DNA of 5,029 nucleotides from Candidatus Geothermarchaeota archaeon. Its GTDB lineage: Archaea > Thermoproteota > Nitrososphaeria > Geothermarchaeales > JDFR-13. The notes under the pieces are model-generated. The model was not told the DNA's origin. It saw only the letters and a list, made by a program, of their open reading frames with translations, and ran no database searches. The first letter of the stretch is position 1, and every line of letters begins with the position of its first letter. Shown here piece by piece: positions 1-4,659 of this stretch. The stretch covers positions 1-5,029 of the forward strand of contig WAMZ01000052.1 of the NCBI GenBank assembly GCA_015522055.1, written 5' to 3'. Both the position numbers and the translations under genes were made by a program.

Positions 1-69
1 TTATAATACTAGACGTATAGGGCATACATAGCTGGGTTCAATCTCAATAGAAGCTGTAGTTAATTTCAT

Positions 70-89
70 AAATAATAATATTATTATTT
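70..89. repeat. Perfect 20-bp AT-only palindrome
   Basis: The left arm AAATAATAAT (70-79) is followed immediately by its exact reverse complement (80-89), with no spacer. It lies 35 bp beyond the stop codon of the minus-strand CPBP-like gene, in the 124-bp stretch at the window edge that otherwise shows no gene. With no GC in the stem and no loop it would be a poor RNA hairpin. It could instead be a symmetric protein-binding site or part of a TATA-containing promoter for something outside the window. The symmetry is seen directly; any role is a guess. Confidence 0.6.
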
Positions 90-124
90 GAATCTCTATT
101 TACAGCTGATGGTCTCTGGAAGAT

Positions 125-865
125 TCAGGGCATTAGACATCCCAACGCCAAATAGAGAACTTGATGATTAATTAATGTCCATGATATCACTGGTCCGATA
201 GAGTTCTTTGTATATTTATATGTTAAACTTAGATATAGGAATATGGTTGTTACCCATAGTGCATTCGTTAATCCACCCCTTGCTGATAAGATTATATGAG
301 ACAGGCCGAATATTAGGACAGTTAGAATTAGACCTGGGGATATGATTCCCTCACCATTCCACCTTAACGCCGTATCAGTATTGACTATTAGCCATATTAT
401 AAAGAAGATCTCAAGCGGCCCATACGCCACTATCGATAGAGAGGCATAGAATATGTTTAATGGGAAGTCCAGTCCAAAGCCTTTAAATGACACCCCGCCA
501 CCAGTAACTATCCTTGCTATAAGAATGGCTATTGCCGGAAGAATGGCCAACAGGATGCTTTTTAGTAAGCCTTCTCTCTTGAGTCCATATAGTCTAAAAT
601 CGTCTCTTGATATTAGAGATATTGCCAGTTGCGGACCCCCGACGGCGACAATCTCGACATAGGAGGCTAGATAAGGCTTATCATACAATGTAGCAGATAT
701 AATGTCGATATCTGTGGTGAGGATTCCCTTTACAATGTATGTGATGAGTATTGTTGATATGAATGCACCGATAAACATCCATATCCATGAGAATGTGACT
801 AGTAACCATGCTCGCACCCTAAATAACGAGGGGGATGCGTACATGGTTTTGTACGTATATTTCAT
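125..865 (-). CDS. CPBP-like multi-pass membrane protein with degenerate catalytic motifs
   Basis: This encodes a membrane protein of 246 residues. Hydrophobic segments, in the numbering of a version one residue longer, fall at about 20-46, 69-87, 101-121, 138-163, 177-196, 200-216 and 223-245, so six or seven helices are likely. The layout resembles the CPBP/ABI family (Rce1-type intramembrane proteases and immunity-like proteins). A helix has Glu153 in PLEIFF where the family has EExxxR, the next has an FxxxH motif (F187-GLS-H191), and a final helix is preceded by Asn222-Ser-Ile-Gly-Pro226 and carries Asn234-His235. The second Glu and the Arg of motif 1 are missing, and the expected motif-3 His is displaced, so peptidase activity is doubtful. 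The ATG at 865 was chosen over a TTG three bases upstream because a TATA-like element sits about 30 bp away, which suggests a near-leaderless transcript. It follows the ribbon-helix-helix gene by 36 nt on the same strand. Substrate and role are unknown; an unrelated membrane protein remains possible. Confidence 0.72.
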   Translation of the reverse strand: MKYTYKTMYASPSLFRVRAWLLVTFSWIWMFIGAFISTILITYIVKGILTTDIDIISATLYDKPYLASYVEIVAVGGPQLAISLISRDDFRLYGLKREGLLKSILLAILPAIAILIARIVTGGGVSFKGFGLDFPLNIFYASLSIVAYGPLEIFFIIWLIVNTDTALRWNGEGIISPGLILTVLIFGLSHIILSARGGLTNALWVTTIFLYLSLTYKYTKNSIGPVISWTLINHQVLYLALGCLMP

Positions 866-890
866 CAATGTATCCCTTTTTTGACCTCAG

Positions 891-899
891 GTTTTTTAC
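891..899 (-). promoter_or_regulatory. TATA-like element for the CPBP-like gene
   Basis: The minus strand reads GTAAAAAAC here. The centre is about 30 bp upstream of the ATG at 865, so transcription would begin at or just before the start codon, as in leaderless archaeal mRNAs. The element lies between the CPBP-like gene and the ribbon-helix-helix stop codon at 902. No SD motif is well placed for the ATG, which fits a leaderless start. Read-through from the upstream gene is also possible. Confidence 0.3.
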
Positions 900-901
900 A
901 A

Positions 902-1135
902 TTAATCTAATTTGGATCTCATATAAATCTCCTCAAGCTCACTCAATGAGAATCTACTTTTATACATCCCTCTAACTCTCTTCGTGAATGTTTCATTATC
1001 ACTGCTGTGTATAGTTATAAATATTTCCATAGCCCTCCTTATGGCCTCACTACGTGATAGACCCATGGATTTAGCTACATGAGTAAATTTCTCCAGCAAA
1101 TCCTCATCTACCGTGAAATATATCCTCTTCCTCAT
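902..1135 (-). CDS. Ribbon-helix-helix (CopG/MetJ-Arc type) DNA-binding protein
   Basis: This is a 77-residue basic protein. It opens with a short beta strand, RKRIYFTVDEDLLEKF, typical of the DNA-contacting ribbon, followed by helix 1 (about 12-23), the turn GLSRSEAIRRA that is characteristic of ribbon-helix-helix repressors, and helix 2 (about 29-40). The last ~30 residues are charged and helical and do not match a domain I know. Such proteins act as dimers that bind short palindromic operators. They are either transcriptional regulators or antitoxins. The start is set by a GGTGA SD motif 5 nt before the ATG; an upstream in-frame GTG is part of that SD motif, so it is unlikely to be the real start. 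The gene sits 51 nt after folP and 36 nt before the CPBP-like gene, which is a plausible regulatory target. No recognisable toxin partner is adjacent. Confidence 0.8.
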   Translation of the reverse strand: MRKRIYFTVDEDLLEKFTHVAKSMGLSRSEAIRRAMEIFITIHSSDNETFTKRVRGMYKSRFSLSELEEIYMRSKLD

Positions 1136-1140
1136 ATGAA

Positions 1141-1145
1141 TCACC
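1141..1145 (-). promoter_or_regulatory. SD motif GGTGA for the ribbon-helix-helix gene
   Basis: The minus strand reads GGTGA, then 5 nt, then ATG at 1135. This is complementary to the 3' end of archaeal 16S rRNA. It decides the start, because the competing GTG codon at 1144 is the centre of this motif. Confidence 0.65.
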
Positions 1146-1163
1146 TACATATGGATATCTAGA

Positions 1164-1174
1164 ATTTAATTATT
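1164..1174 (-). promoter_or_regulatory. AT-rich TATA-like element between folP and the ribbon-helix-helix gene
   Basis: The 51-nt gap contains AATAATTAAAT on the minus strand, centred about 34 bp upstream of the ATG at 1135. A start about 25 bp downstream would leave a leader of only ~9 nt that just includes the SD motif. The gene could therefore have its own promoter or be read through from folP. The evidence is base composition and spacing only. Confidence 0.25.
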
Positions 1175-1186
1175 TAGGTTTCAATA

Positions 1187-2458
1187 TTAAGCTGGGAAAT
1201 GCTCAACTAGCTTAATAAGTGCATCGGCTAAGTCAGATGCGTTGGGGAGTCCACGCTTCTCGACGCTTTTTAGGTCCATGCCCCTAAGCTTGTCTATGAG
1301 TATATTTAGGTGTTTTCTGGTCCCCATGAGTAGTATCGATGTTGGCTGGAAGCCGCTGAATATGGTGTCTGATGTCGTGGCGCACTCGCCTCCCAGGGCC
1401 AGCATCTCCTGCTTTATGATTATCGCTAGTATCTTTGGTATGCCCGCCACGTATATGACTTTGAATTCTCCCTTGCCTCCCATTATCTCAGCTCCCCTAG
1501 GGTCGACATCCATGCTTATCATGAGTTCCTCCAGGTCTACGCTCCCCAGTATCGTGTCTAGATCGGTTAGGACCAATCCATTATCGGTCTTTAAGACTTT
1601 AATCTTTGGCCGGATATATTCAGCTAGTCTCACTGCCTGGATAGTCTCAGCCACGTTGTGGGTTCGTATTGCGGATGCCCCGTTATAGACGGCTATTGCC
1701 TCAGCCGCTAATGAGCCTATAAGCCTCTCAGCTGGATCCTTTTGGTTCAGGATGGCTCCGATGAATGATTTCCTAGATACCCCCACCAAAATAGGCTTAC
1801 CAAGTATAACCAGTCTATTAAGATTCCTTAGAACATATGAATCCCAATCATACCAGTCCATGCCAGTATCTCTGAAGAAACCTATCCCCGGATCCAGCAC
1901 AATTTTGCCCGGTTCTACACCTTCATCTATAGCCTTCTCCAGGCTCTCTCTTAGGAGTCTCCTTATGTTAACTATTGGGTCTCGCTTTTTATCTACTGGG
2001 CCGTATGCCATTAATATTAGTGAAGCCCCATGGTCGGCGACTATCCTCGCCATCGACTCGTCGCTCCTAAGTCCGGATGTATCATTGACTATAGAAGCCC
2101 CAGATTTAAGGGCTTCCTCAGCCACCTTCGCCCTCCTAGTGTCGATTGAGATGGGTACCTCTAGGCTGGAGGAGAGCTCCTTAATAACGGGCTTTACCCT
2201 GCTGATCTCTATATCTGGTGGTACATAGGTCTCTTTATAGGGTGCTGTAGACATCCCACCAACATCAATTATGTCAGCTCCCTTCTCCACCATATCGACT
2301 GCTCTTTTATATGCCTCATCTGGGTCTAGGGCGACGCTGCCTCTATAGAATGATTCTGGACTTAGGTTTAGAACACCCATTATCCTGACAGGCTTATCCA
2401 GACCGACCTCGACGCTACCTAGCCGGCTACCCGATATTAACAGCTGCGACATATTCAT
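1187..2458 (-). CDS. folP: Dihydropteroate synthase with extra C-terminal domain
   Basis: It condenses 6-hydroxymethyl-7,8-dihydropterin diphosphate with an arylamine to form a dihydropteroate-type product. In the 424-residue version numbered from the GTG, residues ~23-285 form the TIM barrel. Family landmarks are MGVLNLSPESF (Asn32), ADIIDVGG (Asp66), SIDTRR (Asp107), VNDTSG (Asn126), LDPGIGF (Asp190), GVSRKSF (Lys231) and IRTHNV (Arg266, His268). These match the pterin-, metal- and phosphate-binding positions of bacterial FolP. Two motifs differ: the loop-2 ESTRP is MSTAP (70-74), and the usual LMH is LMA (150-152). Residues ~310-400 form a second domain with IKQEMLALGG (349-358) and LLMGTRKHL (377-385). 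This looks like the domain found N-terminal to the barrel in long bacterial FolP proteins. The first codon could be GTG 2461, ATG 2458 or ATG 2452. ATG 2458 is chosen because a TATA-like box lies ~27 bp upstream. The gene is divergent from mptE. Confidence 0.93.
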   Translation of the reverse strand: MNMSQLLISGSRLGSVEVGLDKPVRIMGVLNLSPESFYRGSVALDPDEAYKRAVDMVEKGADIIDVGGMSTAPYKETYVPPDIEISRVKPVIKELSSSLEVPISIDTRRAKVAEEALKSGASIVNDTSGLRSDESMARIVADHGASLILMAYGPVDKKRDPIVNIRRLLRESLEKAIDEGVEPGKIVLDPGIGFFRDTGMDWYDWDSYVLRNLNRLVILGKPILVGVSRKSFIGAILNQKDPAERLIGSLAAEAIAVYNGASAIRTHNVAETIQAVRLAEYIRPKIKVLKTDNGLVLTDLDTILGSVDLEELMISMDVDPRGAEIMGGKGEFKVIYVAGIPKILAIIIKQEMLALGGECATTSDTIFSGFQPTSILLMGTRKHLNILIDKLRGMDLKSVEKRGLPNASDLADALIKLVEHFPA

Positions 2459-2479
2459 CACAATGTAATACTTGATTTA

Positions 2480-2490
2480 GTTATTTTAAC
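2480..2490 (-). promoter_or_regulatory. TATA-like element for folP
   Basis: The minus strand reads GTTAAAATAAC, centred about 27 bp upstream of the ATG at 2458. That is the spacing expected for a leaderless archaeal transcript. A weaker reading is an SD-led start at ATG 2452, since GTGA precedes that codon by 5 nt. Confidence 0.45.
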
Positions 2491-2503
2491 TTGATTCCCC
2501 TGG

Positions 2504-2513
2504 ATAAATATTT
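2504..2513 (+). promoter_or_regulatory. TATA-like element for mptE
   Basis: ATAAATATTT lies in the folP-mptE intergenic region. A start about 26 bp downstream would fall near 2534, beyond the GTG at 2523 but before the ATG at 2556. This supports the ATG start with a leader of about 20 nt. The second AT-rich block at 2480-2490 could also be read on this strand and would permit the GTG start. Confidence 0.4.
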
Positions 2514-2545
2514 CTATTTTTAGTGTTAAGTGATTGGTTGCATGT

Positions 2546-2549
2546 GGAG
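2546..2549 (+). promoter_or_regulatory. SD motif GGAG for mptE
   Basis: GGAG is followed by 6 nt and then ATG at 2556. No comparable motif precedes the alternative GTG at 2523, so this site favours the shorter protein. Confidence 0.5.
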
Positions 2550-2555
2550 AGTCTG

Positions 2556-3332
2556 ATGAAACTCGGTGAGTGGCTCAGAATATATAGTTTCATATCGTCC
2601 AAGATGGGCTATAGTAAATTTAGGGACCAGATATCTCCGTTAATAGCCCAATTATTCTGTTTAAGTAGGTTTGCTCATCCATCCATCCTAGAGAAGACTA
2701 TTAGGGGGAGAGATGCATTCGTATTTGCTGCGGGTCCCAGCCTAGCCAAAGCCATATCACTGACAGCCGATATTATTGAGAGGACCAATAGATCTGATAG
2801 GGTAGTTATATCGGCCGACCCAGCCACTAAGATTCTAATTGAGCATGGGATCTATCCAGATGTGGTAGTCACAGATCTAGATGGAGACATCAGATATATA
2901 TCAATTGCTTCGAGGGCGGGGGCCATTATTATGTTGCATGCACATGGAGACAATATAAGCCGGATAATATTTCTCTCAAAGTTTCTCAATAATGTAGTGG
3001 TTTCTACACAGGTGTTACCAATCCCACCAATAGTGAATGTAGGTGGCTATACTGACGGTGATAGAGCCATACTGTTGCCATTGAGAATGGGTGCTAAGAG
3101 AGTGTTTGTCTTCGGCATGGATATATATGATGAGTTAGACCCATATAAAGTTGGAAGCGTAGATAGAGGGGTTAAGAGGCTTAAACTCCTGATTGCAAAG
3201 AAGATAATGGAGCTAGTTGATATGAAGGATAGAGTCTATATTGTGTCCAGCCAGATAGATGTGGAGGGGTTCAATTATGTAGAGCTTGATGAGCTTCCAG
3301 AGATAATCTTATCTAATCCTCTCTATGAATAG
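2556..3332 (+). CDS. mptE: 6-hydroxymethyl-7,8-dihydropterin diphosphokinase, MptE type
   Basis: It transfers diphosphate from ATP to 6-hydroxymethyl-7,8-dihydropterin, making the activated pterin used by dihydropteroate synthase. It replaces bacterial FolK, to which it is unrelated. The 258-residue protein shows the archaeal MptE (COG1634/PF01973) pattern: MKLGEWLRIY at the N terminus, AAGPSL (58-63), SADPATK (86-92), YPDVVVTDLDGD (100-111), HAHGDN (128-133), VGGYTDGDRA (162-171) and VFVFGMD (183-189). The acidic TDLDGD and GYTDGD motifs are likely Mg-ATP and substrate contacts; that assignment is inferred from conservation. A GTG at 2523 would add 11 residues. The ATG at 2556 is preferred because it has a GGAG SD motif and because the EW..Y pattern then falls at the protein's start, as I recall for the family. 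The gene is divergent from folP, its immediate pathway partner. It converges on mptD, with a 24-nt overlap of the coding ends. Confidence 0.9.
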   Translation: MKLGEWLRIYSFISSKMGYSKFRDQISPLIAQLFCLSRFAHPSILEKTIRGRDAFVFAAGPSLAKAISLTADIIERTNRSDRVVISADPATKILIEHGIYPDVVVTDLDGDIRYISIASRAGAIIMLHAHGDNISRIIFLSKFLNNVVVSTQVLPIPPIVNVGGYTDGDRAILLPLRMGAKRVFVFGMDIYDELDPYKVGSVDRGVKRLKLLIAKKIMELVDMKDRVYIVSSQIDVEGFNYVELDELPEIILSNPLYE

Positions 3333-3674
3333 TATTCTCATTAGTGGATAATCCATATCTGGGTCATACCTTATCTCACCCACAGCCCTAATATCACCAT
3401 ACACCACAACAACCCTCGCATATATCATGTCGCCCGTCAACTCTACATAGCCATACCTATTAATCCTCTCTTGAATCAATTCTCGGTCAAGCTTGACATC
3501 CACCGCCGATACGTATGGCTGGGACGCTATAGACTTTATAATAGTCTCCTCCACCTGATCCACATCCTCAGGCCTGAATGGAAGACCGATAAACTGATGG
3601 TATAATGCCCCCAGCTTTATACCTAGCTCGAAGGCAGCATTCACGACCTCCTCATTATACCCAGACTCCCTCAT
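3309..3674 (-). CDS. mptD: Archaeal dihydroneopterin aldolase, MptD type
   Basis: It cleaves 7,8-dihydroneopterin to 6-hydroxymethyl-7,8-dihydropterin and glycolaldehyde. It belongs to the archaeal family PF04038, which is not homologous to bacterial FolB. The signature AAFELGIKLGALYHQF is clear. In the numbering of the version starting at GTG 3683, Glu19, His29, Gln55 and Tyr106 line up with the residues I recall as important in the Methanocaldococcus enzyme (Glu25, His35, Gln61, Tyr111). The length of about 121-124 residues is normal for the family. ATG 3674 is chosen because GGTGA lies 5 nt upstream. The candidate starts GTG 3683 and ATG 3680 overlap that motif. Its start is 11 nt after the mptA stop codon, so the two are probably co-transcribed and translationally coupled. 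The 3' end overlaps mptE on the other strand. Confidence 0.92.
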   Translation of the reverse strand: MRESGYNEEVVNAAFELGIKLGALYHQFIGLPFRPEDVDQVEETIIKSIASQPYVSAVDVKLDRELIQERINRYGYVELTGDMIYARVVVVYGDIRAVGEIRYDPDMDYPLMRILFIERIR

Positions 3675-3679
3675 AGGCA

Positions 3680-3684
3680 TCACC
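3680..3684 (-). promoter_or_regulatory. SD motif GGTGA for mptD, just after the mptA stop
   Basis: The minus strand reads GGTGA, then 5 nt, then ATG at 3674. The motif begins one base after the mptA stop codon (3686-3688), so ribosomes finishing mptA would be placed next to it. The arrangement suggests coupled translation of the two enzymes. Confidence 0.65.
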
Positions 3685-3685
3685 G

Positions 3686-4549
3686 CTAGAGGAACTTAGA
3701 TAAATCCGATATCTTCCCAAATATCTTTGCCACCAAGTTGTGGCTATGAATCGACTCCATACTTCTATGCCTCACCCACACCAGCTGACTAGAGTCCCTA
3801 CCCAACAATTCAATCAATCCATTAACAGCATTCCTAACCACATCCTCGGTAAAAAGTGGCTTCTTATAGGCGTCGATGATCAGCCTAGCCTCGTGCTCCC
3901 TCTTGAGAAGCTCAAATGTAGGTGCTGAGAACGAGTTCATAGCAATGTATATTAAATCTACTATATCAACCACTCCTTCATCGGAAACCTCGACAACGAT
4001 ATCTAGGTAGCCCCTCTGCATATGGGTCGGGCTATACTCCTCATCAACATTATTCAATAATTCATGGGTGGACCTCTTGGCACTTGGGCATGCTGTTAAG
4101 CCAGACACCTCAACACCCACAAACTTCTTTATAAAAATATCTTTATCACCACGTTTACCAAATGCCTTCCCATAGATCTTGATACGCTCGAGACTCGAGG
4201 GGCCATCCCTCCATGGCCTAATACTTAATACAATATTTCCCATGGCCCTGGCCATAGATTTCTTGGAGTAGGTATGTCTAATGAGTAAGTCTCTCGATAT
4301 ATGTGATACTATGTCCTCTATCCTCATGAGCCTCTCCCTATAGCTAAGCACAACCTCCTGTATCGCCTCGAGACTCCTGGAGGCATGTATCCCCCTCTGG
4401 CTGCCAGGCAGATCTATATATGCATCTATCCTCAATATCGAATTAACCTTATTCCCCCCGATCTTCGTATAGAATGGTATATGTATACCCTCTACACCTA
4501 CATAGTTAATCGGTACCTTAAACCTTGGAGTCTCATCGCTGACATCCAT
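3686..4549 (-). CDS. mptA: GTP cyclohydrolase MptA (type IB/FolE2 family)
   Basis: It catalyses the first pathway step, opening GTP to a dihydroneopterin phosphate; in methanogens the product is the 2',3'-cyclic phosphate made with Fe(II). The protein has 287 residues, slightly shorter than the ~300 usual for archaeal MptA. Motifs, numbered in a version with three more N-terminal residues, are LPGSQRGIHASR (50-61), GLTACPSAK (153-161), HMQRG (179-183), ELLKREHEAR (216-225) and ESIHSHN (268-274). Cys157, His179 and His271 match the metal ligands known in the family. Two familiar motifs are altered: CPC has become CPS, and KRPDE has become KREHE. ATG 4549 is chosen over the in-frame TTG 4558. 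No SD motif is present, but a TATA-like element about 29 bp upstream suggests a leaderless start. It heads an operon with mptD. A FolE2-like role making non-cyclic triphosphate cannot be excluded from sequence. Confidence 0.9.
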   Translation of the reverse strand: MDVSDETPRFKVPINYVGVEGIHIPFYTKIGGNKVNSILRIDAYIDLPGSQRGIHASRSLEAIQEVVLSYRERLMRIEDIVSHISRDLLIRHTYSKKSMARAMGNIVLSIRPWRDGPSSLERIKIYGKAFGKRGDKDIFIKKFVGVEVSGLTACPSAKRSTHELLNNVDEEYSPTHMQRGYLDIVVEVSDEGVVDIVDLIYIAMNSFSAPTFELLKREHEARLIIDAYKKPLFTEDVVRNAVNGLIELLGRDSSQLVWVRHRSMESIHSHNLVAKIFGKISDLSKFL

Positions 4550-4573
4550 ATAATTCAAAATCGTGTATGTGTA

Positions 4574-4582
4574 CTATTAAAG
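4574..4582 (-). promoter_or_regulatory. TATA-like element for the mptA-mptD operon
   Basis: The minus strand reads CTTTAATAG, centred about 29 bp upstream of ATG 4549, so transcription would start within a few bases of the ATG. A more extended AT-rich block at 4593-4602 (ATAAATATAT) is an alternative. It would leave a ~23-nt leader without an SD motif, or serve the divergent gene instead. Confidence 0.35.
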
Positions 4583-4631
4583 TGATGATGAAATAAATAT
4601 ATTCTTTAACTGGATGGCTATACTAAACCTC

Positions 4632-4638
4632 AATATAT
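4632..4638 (+). promoter_or_regulatory. TATA-like element for the plus-strand membrane protein
   Basis: AATATAT is centred 25 bp upstream of the ATG at 4660, the spacing of a leaderless archaeal promoter. The 4593-4602 block is a second candidate and would give a leader of about 36 nt. Confidence 0.3.
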
Positions 4639-4659
4639 GGATCCGAGATTAAATTGTAT

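Noticed and set aside
1..69. A 22-codon minus-strand frame starting at ATG 67-69 and ending at TAA 1-3
   Set aside because: It is too short to judge, has no SD motif and no recognisable motif. The palindrome directly before it could contain a TATA-like element, but the spacing is wrong for a leaderless start.
453..884. Plus-strand frames opposite the CPBP-like gene
   Set aside because: They are short, have no SD motif or family motif, and lie within a coherent transmembrane coding frame on the other strand.
1242..2228. Two long plus-strand frames (1242-1688 and 1752-2228) antisense to folP
   Set aside because: They read serine- and proline-rich, low-information protein, and the minus strand is unmistakably dihydropteroate synthase throughout.
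2462..2555. Possible riboswitch or structured RNA leader between folP and mptE
   Set aside because: The region is short and AT-rich with TATA-like blocks. Both transcripts probably start close to their start codons, which leaves no room for a leader structure.
3740..4585. Plus-strand frames opposite mptA (3740-3928 and 4385-4585)
   Set aside because: mptA motifs cover the minus strand. The plus-strand products are short and match nothing recognisable.
4582..4588. GTGATGA resembling box C of a C/D box guide RNA (also on the minus strand at 2455-2461, and CTGATGA at 2554-2560)
   Set aside because: No CTGA box D, nor paired D'/C' boxes, lies at a suitable distance downstream at any of the three places.
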